Source: Mojavia pulchra JT2-VF2 (GTDB taxonomy: Bacteria; Cyanobacteriota; Cyanobacteriia; Cyanobacteriales; Nostocaceae). From it: 64,000 nt of DNA. Where the stretch lies: assembly GCA_019359325.1 (NCBI GenBank), contig JAHHHN010000004.1, positions 62,001 through 126,000 on the forward strand. The letters are read 5' to 3'. A program made the position numbers and the translations under genes. Of this stretch, positions 27,747-38,528 are shown piece after piece (the stretch's first letter is position 1; the number at the start of each line of letters is the position of its first letter). Below the pieces are notes generated by a model, which had not been told where the DNA came from, did no database searches, and was given only the letters and a program-made list of their open reading frames with translations.

Positions 27747-28190
27747 AAGATTACAGAAAATACTCTTATACATATCATAGGTACTGTTCGCACAACAATT
27801 GGCTAGCTGCGTAGACGCGGAGCGGTGAGCCAGTCCGGTGGTGAGGCAGTCCGGTCTTGGGGGTTTCCCCCAGGAGGAACTGCCGAAAGGGTTCCCCGGC
27901 ATAAAGGAACTGGCGTTCGCGCAGCGTATCCGTAGGATTTACCCGTAGGGCTTGTCATAGACATCGCCAATAATATCTCCAATTTTTCCCATTTGCGATC
28001 GCCCACACTACTAGTAAAGCCAATTGCAGTTTTTATGGCAGATTCAGCGTAGTTGTTGTGAATTTTTATATTACGCACATAATGCAATAAATAACACTTT
28101 TGTATCTATTTTAAATAGCTTACCCTACGAAAGCTACAATGTATTGTATCTAACCAAAAACGACTGTTTAGTTTGCCATTAATAGCATCA
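27747..28190. repeat. Repeat-rich intergenic region
   Basis: The stretch 27800-27960 is made of GC-richer repeat blocks (GTGAGCCAGTCCGGT..., GGGGGTTTCCCCC, GCGTTCGCGCAGCGTATCC) seen also at about 54310-54410. A minus-strand frame of 94 codons crosses it. Its first half (28087 to about 27960) could be a fragment of a gene, but I do not recognise it. Confidence 0.5.
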
Positions 28191-28976
28191 ATGAAAACAG
28201 ATGTCATTTTTTATGAATTTATTAAAGAACTACCACAGTTATTTTTTGAACTTATTGGAAAACCTAATACTAATCCCAATATCTACACATTTACCGCACC
28301 TGAAATCAAACAACAGTCATTTCGTTTAGATGGTTTATTTTCTACTATCGAGGGATTTGAAAATGAACCTTTATACTTTGTAGAATTACAAACTTACAAA
28401 GATGAAGAATTTTATGAACGTCTTTTTGGTGAAATTTTTGTTTACTTCCGTCAATATAAACCAGCCAACTCCGACTGGTATGCAATTGTTATCTACGACA
28501 AACGCATTCATGAAATCCCACCTCACCCTCGCTACCGGGTTTTAATAGAACAACATCTGCGCTGCATTTATTTGAATGAACTTTCTGTTGGATCTGAATA
28601 TTCATTAGGTATAGGAATTGCCAAACTATTTATAGAATCGCCTACAAAAGCTACTTCCCTAGCCCAACAGCTAATTAATCAGGCAAGAGAAAATTTACCT
28701 GATGAAACTCTTCAAAAGAAAGTGCTAGCATTTATCCAAGCCATTGTATTTTACAAATTTCCCAATCTTGCTGTAGAGGAAATTGAAGCCATGCTTAATT
28801 TAGATGAATTCAGAAATACTCGATTATACGAAAGTATACTGGCAAAAACCGAACAAGAAACAAAATTGAAATTAGTACCAAAATGCCTTGAAAGAGGTAT
28901 GAGTATTCAAGAAATAGCAGAATTTTTAGAAGTAGATGCTGAAACTATTAGGAAATATCTGCAAGAACAGTCTTAG
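28191..28976 (+). CDS. DUF2887/Rpn-like nuclease-family protein
   Basis: The family start is MKTDVIFYEFIKELPQLFFE at 28191; the frame opens slightly upstream with TTG. Residues about 40-70 give the PD-(D/E)XK core: FRLDGLFSTIEG with the Asp, then LYFVELQTYKDEEFYERL with E-x-Q. The C-terminal 40 residues (CLERGMSIQEIAEFLEVDAETIRKYL) look like a helix-turn-helix. Rpn-like proteins promote recombination in E. coli, but the cyanobacterial members are not characterised. The family call is fairly sure. Confidence 0.75.
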   Translation: MKTDVIFYEFIKELPQLFFELIGKPNTNPNIYTFTAPEIKQQSFRLDGLFSTIEGFENEPLYFVELQTYKDEEFYERLFGEIFVYFRQYKPANSDWYAIVIYDKRIHEIPPHPRYRVLIEQHLRCIYLNELSVGSEYSLGIGIAKLFIESPTKATSLAQQLINQARENLPDETLQKKVLAFIQAIVFYKFPNLAVEEIEAMLNLDEFRNTRLYESILAKTEQETKLKLVPKCLERGMSIQEIAEFLEVDAETIRKYLQEQS

Positions 28977-29111
28977 CAATTAAGAGGATGTTTTGCAAGG
29001 TATTGAGCGCATAGTGCCGTAGGCGTTTTCCTATCGCTTACCATCTGGCGTAGCCAATCACGATTTGCTATGCTATATTAAGCGTAGTCGTTATGAGTTT
29101 GTATAACTGTT

Positions 29112-30485
29112 ATGACCAACCCGACAGTAGAAAACTTGGTAATCATCGGTTCTGGGCCAGCAGGATACACAGCGGCCATATATGCAGGACGAGCTAACTT
29201 GAAACCTGTTGTATTTGAAGGTTTCCAAGCTGGGGGATTACCTGGCGGACAACTTATGACAACGACGGAAGTAGAGAACTTTCCTGGGTTTCCTCAAGGT
29301 ATTACTGGGCCGGAACTGATGGATCGGATGAAGGTGCAAGCAGAACGCTGGGGTGCTGAGTTATATACAGAAGATGTGATATCAGTTGATTTAAGCCAGC
29401 GTCCTTTTACCATCCGTTCAGAAGAAAGAGAAGTTAAAGCTAACAGCATCGTCATCGCTACTGGTGCAACAGCAAGGCGTTTAGGTTTACCCAATGAACA
29501 TGAATTTTGGAGCCGGGGTATCTCTGCTTGTGCAATTTGCGATGGTGCGACACCAATTTTCCACGGTGCGGAATTGGCTGTGATTGGTGCTGGAGACTCG
29601 GCGGCGGAAGAGTCGATTTACCTGACTAAGTACGGTTCTAAGGTGAATCTGCTGGTGCGTTCTGATAAGATGCGGGCTTCTAAAGCCATGCAAGACCGTG
29701 TTTTAAGTAACCCGAAAATCCAGGTACATTGGAACACAGAAGCCGTGGATATTTTTGGTAACGGTCACATGGACGGGGTGAAAATCCGTAATACCAAAAC
29801 TGGCGAAGTGAGCCAAATACACGCTAAGGGCTTATTCTACGCTATCGGTCACACTCCCAATACTTCTTTATTCAAAGGGCAATTGGAACTAGATGATGTA
29901 GGCTATGTTGTCACCAAGCACGGTTCTGTAGAAACCAGTGTAGAAGGTGTTTTTGCGGCTGGTGACGTGCAAGATCATGAGTTTCGTCAGGCAATTACGG
30001 CTGCTGGTACTGGTTGTATGGCGGCGATGCTGGCAGAACGCTGGTTGTCTTTTAATGGTTTAATTCAAGAGTTCCATCAAAAGCCAGAAACAGCAGATAA
30101 TGAATTAGAACATCAGCCAGTAGCGAAGAAGACTGAAGCCGAGCAAGAAGCAGAATTTAACTTGAATGCAACGCGCCATGAAGGTGGTTATGCTTTACGG
30201 AAGCTCTTTCATGAAAGCGATCGCATACTCTTAGTTAAATACGTCGCTCCCGGTTGCGGCCCTTGTCATACTCTAAAGCCAATATTAAATAAAGTAGTCG
30301 ATGAATTTGATGGCAAAATCCACTTTGTAGAAATTGACATCGACAAAGATAGAGATATTGCCGAAAATGCAGGTGTGACAGGAACACCAACAGTTCAATT
30401 ATTCAAGGATAAGGAACTGTTGAAAGAAGTTAAAGGCGTGAAGCAAAAGAGTGAGTATCGGCAGTTGATTGAAAGTAATCTTTGA
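29112..30485 (+). CDS. trxB: NADPH-thioredoxin reductase/thioredoxin fusion (NTRC)
   Basis: Residues 1-310 are thioredoxin reductase: FAD site [18 protein letters not shown], redox site CAICDG near residue 138, NADPH site [12 protein letters not shown] and FAAGDVQD. A linker of about 40 residues leads to a thioredoxin domain with active site [12 protein letters not shown] near residue 380. The fusion is the NTRC type found in cyanobacteria and chloroplasts, where it reduces 2-Cys peroxiredoxin using NADPH, including in the dark. The length of 457 residues fits. The gene stands alone, followed by repeat DNA. Confidence 0.93.
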   Translation: MTNPTVENLVIIGSGPAGYTAAIYAGRANLKPVVFEGFQAGGLPGGQLMTTTEVENFPGFPQGITGPELMDRMKVQAERWGAELYTEDVISVDLSQRPFTIRSEEREVKANSIVIATGATARRLGLPNEHEFWSRGISACAICDGATPIFHGAELAVIGAGDSAAEESIYLTKYGSKVNLLVRSDKMRASKAMQDRVLSNPKIQVHWNTEAVDIFGNGHMDGVKIRNTKTGEVSQIHAKGLFYAIGHTPNTSLFKGQLELDDVGYVVTKHGSVETSVEGVFAAGDVQDHEFRQAITAAGTGCMAAMLAERWLSFNGLIQEFHQKPETADNELEHQPVAKKTEAEQEAEFNLNATRHEGGYALRKLFHESDRILLVKYVAPGCGPCHTLKPILNKVVDEFDGKIHFVEIDIDKDRDIAENAGVTGTPTVQLFKDKELLKEVKGVKQKSEYRQLIESNL

Positions 30486-30655
30486 GCGATTGGGGACTGG
30501 GGACTGGGGACTGGGGAATGGGGACTGGGGACTGGGGACTGGGGACTGGGCAATTTACCTAATATCCAATACCTGATACTCAATACCAAATACCCAATAC
30601 CCGATACCCGATACCCGATACCTAATACCCAATACCCAATACCCGATCATCAATC
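30486..30655. repeat. Dense STRR array
   Basis: The first half is eight or so GGGGACT heptamers and the second half a run of degenerate CCCGATA, CCCAATA and CCTAATA heptamers. The array fills the gap between NTRC and the four-helix gene and reaches the stop codon of the latter. It is the longest and cleanest STRR block in the window. Confidence 0.9.
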
Positions 30656-31051
30656 TCCTAATCGAGTACCGTACTCTTCTTTACCTTGTTGCTGGGAACG
30701 AATGAAACGGCAGTAACCATTAAGACCTTTTTCAATCTGGTCTTTAAGCTGGCTAACCCAGTTTAATTGTTCTGTATTGCAATACCCCAAGCTCTCAGCA
30801 ATAATGAAAGCGCTTTTGGTTTCAGCTAATGAACCGCGAGCAATGTACATGAAACGCAATCTATCTAAATAATGATAACGTCCATAGCCCTCAGCTATGT
30901 TAAGTAATACACTGCAAGCTGCTCTTCGTAATTGATCGCTTAAATTGTAACGTTCACAATCTGGCAAACTATCTGCTAGTCGATAAGCGGCTTTTAGCAG
31001 CTTGAGGCTATCGTGATAGAAGTCTAAAGACTCAAAGCCCTTATCTCCCAT
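30650..31051 (-). CDS. Four-helix-bundle protein (IVP-like)
   Basis: This 133-residue protein matches the family related to 23S rRNA intervening-sequence proteins: SLDFYHDSLKLLKAAYRL, SDQLRRAACSVLLNIAEGYG and the third and fourth helices IARGSLAETKSAF and WVSQLKDQIEKGLNGY. The conserved R-RAA-S---NIAEG segment is intact. Free-standing copies are very common in bacteria and may bind nucleic acid. Its last codons overlap the STRR array, so the C-terminal residues may vary between strains. Confidence 0.85.
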   Translation of the reverse strand: MGDKGFESLDFYHDSLKLLKAAYRLADSLPDCERYNLSDQLRRAACSVLLNIAEGYGRYHYLDRLRFMYIARGSLAETKSAFIIAESLGYCNTEQLNWVSQLKDQIEKGLNGYCRFIRSQQQGKEEYGTRLGD

Positions 31052-31191
31052 ATCATCCCAATCTAAAGTCCCTCAATTTTATGAGAGATTTTTGCCAAGT
31101 CCCCAATCCCTAGTCCCCAATCCCTAGTCCCCAATCGCTACTCTGATATGTAAAATGGTCAGCGTATCTTGCTCAATGCAGGCGATCGCTC
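31052..31191. repeat. STRR repeats upstream of ABC permease
   Basis: The stretch 31098-31137 has tandem AGTCCCCAATCCCT units. A HIP1 site lies 10 bases before the permease start. Confidence 0.7.
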
Positions 31192-32088
31192 ATGACCATG
31201 ACAAAACGGCAATTGCCGTCATTTTTACGCTTTCCTAAAAATCCCAATCTTTCCCAGCGATTAATGCTGATAGGGTTAGCCATTACTCTATTTTTTCTAT
31301 TCTTGGCATTCTTTGCTCCCGTATTTCAAGCTTGGGGATGGCTGCAAAATCCCAAAGATTTCCTAACTAACCCCATTCAAGAGCCACCTTCAGGCAAATA
31401 TTGGTTTGGTACTAGCCGCCTGGGCTATGATGTATTCTCTCGTACACTGTTTGGCGCTCAAGCTGCGTTGCAAGTGGTAATTTTAGCAACAGCGTTGAGT
31501 ATGGTAATAGGTGTACCTTTGGGTATGGTCAGCGGCTATCTAGGCGGTAGATTAGATAAGGTTTTGCTGTTTCTCATGGATAGCATTTATACCCTACCTG
31601 GTCTGCTGCTTTCAGTAACCCTGGCTTTTGTTGTGGGGCGTGGGATATTAAATGCAGCGATCGCCATCAGCATTGCTTACATTCCTCAATATTACCGGGT
31701 TGTTCGCAACCACACTGTGAGCGTTAAAACTGAAGTTTTCATAGAAGCTGCTCAAGCAATGGGCGCTTCAACCTGGATTGTGCTTTCTCGCTATCTATTT
31801 TTCAACGTCATTCAAAGCGTACCCGTACTATTCACTCTTAACGCCGCCGATGCAATTTTGGTATTAGGCGGTTTGGGCTTTTTGGGGCTAGGACTTCCGG
31901 AAGAAGTGCCAGAATGGGGACATGATTTAAGACAAGCTTTAGAAGCATTACCTACCGGTATTTGGTGGACTACACTTTTTCCGGGTTTAGCGATGACATT
32001 CATGGTGGTAGGGTTATCACTACTAGGTGAGGGGTTAAACGAATTTGTCAATCCTCGTTTACGGAGACAAAATAGTATCCGGAAATAA
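31192..32088 (+). CDS. Oligopeptide-type ABC transporter permease (DppC/OppC-like)
   Basis: A first membrane helix (LIGLAITLFFLFLAFFAPVF) is followed by a periplasmic loop with GTSRLGYDVFSRTLFGAQ, typical of OppC/DppC N-termini (GTDxxGRDVxSR). Four or five more helices follow. The permease EAA loop is EAAQAMGASTWIVLSRYLFFNV. The protein is one half of the membrane channel for a peptide or nickel-type importer. No partner permease, ATPase or binding protein is adjacent, as is common for scattered cyanobacterial transporter genes. Confidence 0.9.
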   Translation: MTMTKRQLPSFLRFPKNPNLSQRLMLIGLAITLFFLFLAFFAPVFQAWGWLQNPKDFLTNPIQEPPSGKYWFGTSRLGYDVFSRTLFGAQAALQVVILATALSMVIGVPLGMVSGYLGGRLDKVLLFLMDSIYTLPGLLLSVTLAFVVGRGILNAAIAISIAYIPQYYRVVRNHTVSVKTEVFIEAAQAMGASTWIVLSRYLFFNVIQSVPVLFTLNAADAILVLGGLGFLGLGLPEEVPEWGHDLRQALEALPTGIWWTTLFPGLAMTFMVVGLSLLGEGLNEFVNPRLRRQNSIRK

Positions 32089-32225
32089 TTGCTCAACAGT
32101 GAACAGTAATCAGTACACGTGTTGAGCATTGATAACTGGGGACTGGGGGACACGGGGACAAGGATCGCTCGTGAATGGTTGATAACTAATAACTAAACTT
32201 TTGTATTTGTTACTGAGAGATTTGT

Positions 32226-32429
32226 GTGAAAGACAATATAACTTTAATTGCTGCCGCTGCTGGCGGGTTCATGCTTTCTGTAGCTTTAGCTGGTATCTTA
32301 CGGGGAACGCCAGTCACAGCTTGGCAGGGGCAATCGAGTACTCGTCTAGCAAACGTTACTGATTTACAAATTACGGCTAAGAAACCAGAAAGTTCGGAAT
32401 TTTTTCGCGCCAAAACGCAAAAAAGCTAA
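32226..32429 (+). CDS. Small single-helix membrane protein
   Basis: A GTG-started frame of 67 codons encodes a short charged start (MKDN), one hydrophobic helix (TLIAAAAGGFMLSVALAGIL) and a polar tail ending AKTQKS. GAGAG lies 7 bases upstream as a possible ribosome-binding site. No family is recognised. A translated gene is plausible because the hydrophobic helix and polar tail look protein-like. Confidence 0.5.
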   Translation: MKDNITLIAAAAGGFMLSVALAGILRGTPVTAWQGQSSTRLANVTDLQITAKKPESSEFFRAKTQKS

Positions 32430-32439
32430 TATGCTTTTT

Positions 32440-32560
32440 TAAAGTGATTGAGTATAGGGTATTAGGTATTGGGGATTGGGTATTGGGTACTAGGTAAATT
32501 GCCCAATCCCTAGTCCCCAGTCCCCAGTCTCTAATATCCAGTACCCAACCCCCGCTTTGG
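32440..32560. repeat. STRR repeats before ROK gene
   Basis: Degenerate heptamers (GTATTGG, GGGATTG, CCCAATC, AGTCCCC) form an imperfect inverted arrangement around 32450-32550. Confidence 0.75.
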
Positions 32561-32569
32561 TGTAAAGAT

Positions 32570-33469
32570 TTGAAAGTGGTGAATTCTGAAGTAATTGGTA
32601 TTGATTTGGGTGGAACAGCGATTAAGCTGGGACGGTTTGGACAAGATGGCACTTGCTTGCAATCTTTAACCGTGCCTACTCCCCAACCAGCGACACCAGA
32701 AGCTGTGCTGGCGGTGATGGTGGATGCGATCGCGCAAATTAATTCGGATCAAACTGTTGCCATCGGTGTCGGGACTCCTGGCCCTGCTGATGCTACAGGA
32801 CGCATTGCTAAAATCGCCATCAACCTCCCAGGTTGGTGTGATGTACCTTTGGCAGATTGGTTGGAAGTTAAAACTGGCAAACCAACGATTCTGGGTAACG
32901 ATGCAAACTGTGCAGGCTTGGGCGAAGCTTGGTTGGGTGCTGGTCGCCGCTTTCAAAATTTTATTATGCTGACTTTGGGAACTGGGGTAGGCGGTGCGAT
33001 TATCCTAGATGGCAAATTGTTTATCGGACATCAAGGTGCAGGTGGAGAATTGGGTTTAATCAGCTTCAACCCTGATGGCCCCATGTGTAATAGTGGCAAT
33101 CACGGCTCTTTGGAGCAATATACTTCACTCAAAGCGATTCGTCGTCGCACTGGCAAAGAACCGTTTGAATTGGGCGTTCTTGCTGAAGCAGCAGATGCCG
33201 ATGCTTTGAATTTTTGGCAAGAATATGGTAGAGATTTGGGTATTGGCTTGACGAGTTTGATTTACGTTTTAACGCCAGAAGCGATCGTCATTGGTGGCGG
33301 AGTGAGTGCCAGCTTCAAGTTTTTCTTACCAGCAATGAAGGCAGAAATTGAGAAGCGAGTTATGGCTACATCTCGTGTAGGTTTGCAAATTATACCCGCA
33401 GAATTAGGCAATGCTGCGGGAATGTTGGGTGCAGCGAAGTTGGCATGGCAACAGCATTCAAGATTTTGA
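32570..33469 (+). CDS. ROK-family sugar kinase (glucokinase-like)
   Basis: The ATP site DLGGTAIKLGRFGQDG is at residues about 11-26, and the catalytic Asp lies in GNDANCAGLGEAWLG. The sugar loop GHQGAGGELGLI has the E-x-G-H-like pattern. The ROK zinc motif C-x-C-G-x-x-G-C-x-E reads CNSGNHGSLE here, so two of three Cys are Ser. The protein probably phosphorylates glucose or a related hexose. The start is ambiguous: TTG at 32570, or GTG at 32576 or 32579. Length of about 299 residues is normal. Confidence 0.87.
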   Translation: MKVVNSEVIGIDLGGTAIKLGRFGQDGTCLQSLTVPTPQPATPEAVLAVMVDAIAQINSDQTVAIGVGTPGPADATGRIAKIAINLPGWCDVPLADWLEVKTGKPTILGNDANCAGLGEAWLGAGRRFQNFIMLTLGTGVGGAIILDGKLFIGHQGAGGELGLISFNPDGPMCNSGNHGSLEQYTSLKAIRRRTGKEPFELGVLAEAADADALNFWQEYGRDLGIGLTSLIYVLTPEAIVIGGGVSASFKFFLPAMKAEIEKRVMATSRVGLQIIPAELGNAAGMLGAAKLAWQQHSRF

Positions 33470-33475
33470 ATTGCA

Positions 33476-33590
33476 GATTGGGGGCTGGGGATTAGGGACT
33501 AGGGACTAGGAAAGAATGCAGTAGGGGGAACTCTAGCCATTTCTTCTCATCTGCCCCTTCTCCCCAATGCCCAATGCCCAGTGCCCAATT
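33476..33590. repeat. STRR repeats
   Basis: GGGGCTG, GGGACTA, CCCAATG and related heptamers separate the ROK gene from the convergent two-repeat protein. Confidence 0.75.
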
Positions 33591-34012
33591 CAAGACCAAG
33601 AATAACCTGTTATCTTGTGAACAAATTGCAAGACTTTTTGATAAGATTCTGGATTATTTATTGGATTAATAATAATAGGGATAGTACCATCAGGCAACCA
33701 AAAAGTTATCCTGCCGTTAGATTCTTGGCAAAAAGAACTGATGCAATGAAGGTTAATTACATATTCATTGTTTTCATAAAGTATTTTTACCCAGTAAGCA
33801 TTTTCTAGCTCTAACCCTGTAACGCTTTCTAGATATTTTAAAATTTTTTGATAGTCTTGGGGATTACTTTGTGGGCTAATCACAATAGGAATGGCAGAAT
33901 CGGGCAACCAAAAGGTAACCCTGCCGTTTTGTTCATAACAAAAAGCATTAATACGGTCAAAATTAACGACATATTGTTTCCTCTCGTAAAGGATTTTCAC
34001 CCAGTACGCCAC
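33590..34012 (-). CDS. Two-repeat protein of unknown function
   Basis: This 140-residue protein is made of two copies of a unit of about 69 residues. Both copies begin AYWVKILYE and continue (RVTFWLPDSAIPIVI and RITFWLPDGTIPIII), ending with SNPQDYQKILKYL and NNPESYQKVLQFV. Each unit looks like a beta-strand pair followed by a helix. I do not know the family. The DNA of the copies is clearly diverged, so the duplication is old. No signal peptide or membrane helix is seen. Confidence 0.65.
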   Translation of the reverse strand: MAYWVKILYERKQYVVNFDRINAFCYEQNGRVTFWLPDSAIPIVISPQSNPQDYQKILKYLESVTGLELENAYWVKILYENNEYVINLHCISSFCQESNGRITFWLPDGTIPIIINPINNPESYQKVLQFVHKITGYSWS

Positions 34013-34125
34013 AAAATCTCCTCAAGCCCCTATTGAGTGTCGCTGTCACTTTAGCAAAATTCACAATTTAAAACGCAAAAAACCTGCTTTTAATTGTGAA
34101 TTTTAATTAACTTCTGCCAGCGTAC

Positions 34126-35754
<1,629 letters not shown>

Positions 35755-35832
35755 TTAAATTGCTAGCAACTTCTAAAAATACATCCCGTCATTGTGCCAC
35801 AGCACGTTGTGAAATCTTAGTGTAATCACGTT

Positions 35833-37650
35833 GTGAAAAAACTTTTAGGATTAGTAATATTAAGCTGTATTGTCACCTCCTCAGTAGCCTTGGCAGAGTC
35901 ATCTTTTGTAGTTGTTTTTCCTCGAACAAACTACCAGACAAGTGCGGAAAAAATCTTCTTTCTTGGTACTGCACCATTAGACGGTCAAGTGTTAATTAAT
36001 GGTAAGCCAGTTACCCGCAGTCAGGCTGGTCATTTTTCTCCAAGTTTACCCTTGCAATTGGGCGATAATCTTTTTACTGTGCGTCACCAGAATCAAGAAA
36101 TAAAGATTAAGGTGATAAGGCTTACTACTCAGCCAGAGATACCACAAGGTTTAGCCTTTGCCAAAGATTCTCTTCGTCCAGCAACTGACATTGCTAGACT
36201 CCCAGGGGAGTTAATTTGTTTTAGCGCGATCGCACCCTCTAATGCCAGCGTTTCTGTTAATCTGGCTAATCAAATTGTTGTGCTTTCGCCCCAGCCTACT
36301 CAGGCAAAACTACCAAATAATTTGGCAGCTCTGACAGGACGAAACCAACCTGCTAACCAGTCTACCGTAGGAAGGTATGAGGGTTGTACTGTAGTACAAC
36401 AGCCTAGCTCCTTTAATTACGGTAACAATATAATCTCCGGTGCTATTACTCCAGATTCCGGGAAAAATTTCGATTTGGGTAAACCAGAATTTCGATTGAC
36501 ACTTAATGGTAAGACAATTACTCAACCAGGAAGTGGCAATCTTCAAATCCTCTCACCCGCACAATTACCAGTTGTTGAAGTAACGGCAGACTCAGGCGTT
36601 GCTCGCACTGGCCCTGGTACCGACTATTCTAGACTCACACCACTGCCCAAAGGAACACGAGCAACAGTTACGGGTAAAGAAGGTGAATGGTTACGCCTGG
36701 ATTATGGGGCTTGGATTAACAATAAGGAAACCCAAGTTTTACAAGGCGCTATCCCACCACGGACAAAAATTCGCAGTGTCGGATATCGTCAACTACCTAA
36801 TGCTACAGAGATTATTTTCCCTTTAGAAGTTCCCGTTCCTGTAAGTGTGCAACAAGGTAATCGCACTTTTACCATCACTCTACACAACACCACCGCCCAA
36901 ACAGATATTGTTCGTACAGACGACAGCCCGCTAATTTCTCGCTTAGATTGGCAACAGGTAGCTCCCGGACAAGTACAGTACACCTTTAATCTGAAAAAAT
37001 CTCAACAGTGGGGATATAAGATGAATTACGAGGGTACGAGCTTAGTTTTGGCTTTGCGTCATCCGCCTGTAATCGGACACAGAAAACAAAAGCCTTTAGG
37101 TGGTATTAAAATTTTACTAGATCCAGGGCATGGAGGTAAAGAATCAGGTGCAAGTGGCCCAACTGGATATCTAGAAAAAGATGTGAACTTGGTAGTATCC
37201 AAGCTGCTGCGCGCTGAGTTGGTGAAGCGTGGCGCGACTGTGGTATTAACGCGGGAAGATGACAAGGATCTATCTTTAGCAGAACGTCAAGCAATTATTA
37301 GTCAAGAAGAACCCGCGATCGCTCTTTCTATTCATCATAACTCTTTACCTGATGATGGCGATGCCCAAAAAACTAAGGGATTCTCAGCTTTTTGGTATCA
37401 CCCCCAGGCTCACGACCTATCAGTTTTTCTGCATAATTACATAGTTAAAAAGCTCAATAGACCTTCCTATGGTGTGTTGTGGGATAACTTGGCACTGACA
37501 CGTCCTGCTGCTGCACCCTCGGTGTTACTGGAATTAGGTTTTATGAGTAACCCTGATGAATTTGAATGGATAGTAAATCCAGAGGAACAGAAAAAGATGG
37601 CAAAGACCCTAGCTGAAGGAATTACTGAGTGGTTCAAAAGCGTGAAATAG
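35833..37650 (+). CDS. Exported N-acetylmuramoyl-L-alanine amidase (Amidase_3)
   Basis: The GTG start leads into a signal peptide (KKLLGLVILSCIVTSSVALA-E). A periplasmic region of about 240 residues follows, then an SH3b-like domain near residues 250-300 (DSGVARTGPGTDYSRLTPL) and an AMIN-like part. The catalytic domain has ILLDPGHGGKESGASG (first zinc His), EKDVNLVVSK (Glu), SIHHNSLPDDGD (second His) and PSVLLELGFMSNPDE (catalytic Glu). It cuts peptide stems from peptidoglycan in the periplasm. AmiC-type enzymes in filamentous cyanobacteria also drill septal nanopores, but which paralogue this is cannot be told. Confidence 0.9.
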   Translation: MKKLLGLVILSCIVTSSVALAESSFVVVFPRTNYQTSAEKIFFLGTAPLDGQVLINGKPVTRSQAGHFSPSLPLQLGDNLFTVRHQNQEIKIKVIRLTTQPEIPQGLAFAKDSLRPATDIARLPGELICFSAIAPSNASVSVNLANQIVVLSPQPTQAKLPNNLAALTGRNQPANQSTVGRYEGCTVVQQPSSFNYGNNIISGAITPDSGKNFDLGKPEFRLTLNGKTITQPGSGNLQILSPAQLPVVEVTADSGVARTGPGTDYSRLTPLPKGTRATVTGKEGEWLRLDYGAWINNKETQVLQGAIPPRTKIRSVGYRQLPNATEIIFPLEVPVPVSVQQGNRTFTITLHNTTAQTDIVRTDDSPLISRLDWQQVAPGQVQYTFNLKKSQQWGYKMNYEGTSLVLALRHPPVIGHRKQKPLGGIKILLDPGHGGKESGASGPTGYLEKDVNLVVSKLLRAELVKRGATVVLTREDDKDLSLAERQAIISQEEPAIALSIHHNSLPDDGDAQKTKGFSAFWYHPQAHDLSVFLHNYIVKKLNRPSYGVLWDNLALTRPAAAPSVLLELGFMSNPDEFEWIVNPEEQKKMAKTLAEGITEWFKSVK

Positions 37651-37820
37651 AGATTCCTGTTTTTAGTAAGAAGTAAAAACTGGTAGTTTTGAAATCTAAA
37701 GTTTTAGGTAAAGGTGGCGATGCCTGCGGCGGGCTGCGCCTACGCCGATTTCATGCAAAATTTATTGATGGTATATTGCACTTCCCCGGTTTAGTAACAG
37801 AACATTAAATGTGCATAACT

Positions 37821-38231
37821 ATGACAAGACTATAATTAAAAAATCATCAAGTTTGGCAAGATTTAACTGCAATATTAGAAACTTTAGATGCCGATGCTCT
37901 TATTAAAGAACATCTGGAATTATGTGATTATAAAATATGCGGGTATTGGGATGAACAAGATAAATATTATGAAAAAATTACTTTACCTCGTACACTAAAA
38001 GCCGAATTAGTTAGCAGTTCTATTGGCATTACCCACAAAGAACGCTTTATCCAACTAAAGTTTGTCCTGATAGCTGATGCTATTGATAGTATACAAACTG
38101 CAAGCAATAAATCTCAAAAAGTGGCTGAATTGGTTCTTGTTTAAAATGAAAATTTAGAATTTGTTGATGAAAATTGGCTTTTAGATATCGATTATTCAAT
38201 TCTTGAGATACAAAGTACCAACCTTGGATAA
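37821..38231 (+). pseudogene. Broken hypothetical gene with two internal stops
   Basis: From ATG 37821 the frame reads MTRL then a TAA stop at 37833. It stays open for about 100 codons (NHQVWQDLTAILETLDADAL ... KERFIQLKFVLIADAIDSIQ), meets TAA at 38142, then continues as NENLEFVDENWLLDIDYSIL to TAA at 38229. The long protein-like stretch in one frame across two stops indicates a recently dead gene or translational recoding, the former being likelier. The family is unknown. Confidence 0.6.
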
Positions 38232-38300
38232 TTATTGAACAGAAAGACATTGCAGTCTTGACTTTTATCTGGCTATTGTTATTGTGGTTTGATGATATCA

Positions 38301-38528
38301 CTACTCAATAATTTCCTCATACTGATTAGGATCTTCTTCTGGACGCTGTTTCATTTGTGCAAAAACATCCTCTAGAGATTTTTTGTCTAGCCACTGATGA
38401 CGTTCCTTCGTGTAGTCACCTTGACCTGGACTGAAATGTTGAATAAATCTTATTGCATCGACAACCCCCAAGGAATCAACTAATGCTTGATAACCTTGTC
38501 TGATTATTTCCTGCTGTGTTCTAGTCAT
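38301..38528 (-). CDS. Small antitoxin-like protein beside broken PIN gene
   Basis: This 75-residue protein (MTRTQQEIIRQGYQALVDSL ... DKKSLEDVFAQMKQRPEED) is mostly helical and acidic at the end. Its start overlaps the 3' end of the PIN gene by 8 bases, so toxin precedes this partner on the minus strand. This size and position suit an antitoxin, but no known antitoxin fold was recognised. Since the toxin gene is broken, this may be a solitary survivor. Confidence 0.5.
   Translation of the reverse strand: MTRTQQEIIRQGYQALVDSLGVVDAIRFIQHFSPGQGDYTKERHQWLDKKSLEDVFAQMKQRPEEDPNQYEEIIE

Noticed and set aside
27803-28087. 94-codon minus frame
   Set aside because: More than half is translated repeat DNA; only the first 45 codons might be a gene fragment, and no family is recognised.
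30486-30655. CRISPR or telomere-like array
   Set aside because: Degenerate heptamers without spacers; fits STRR.
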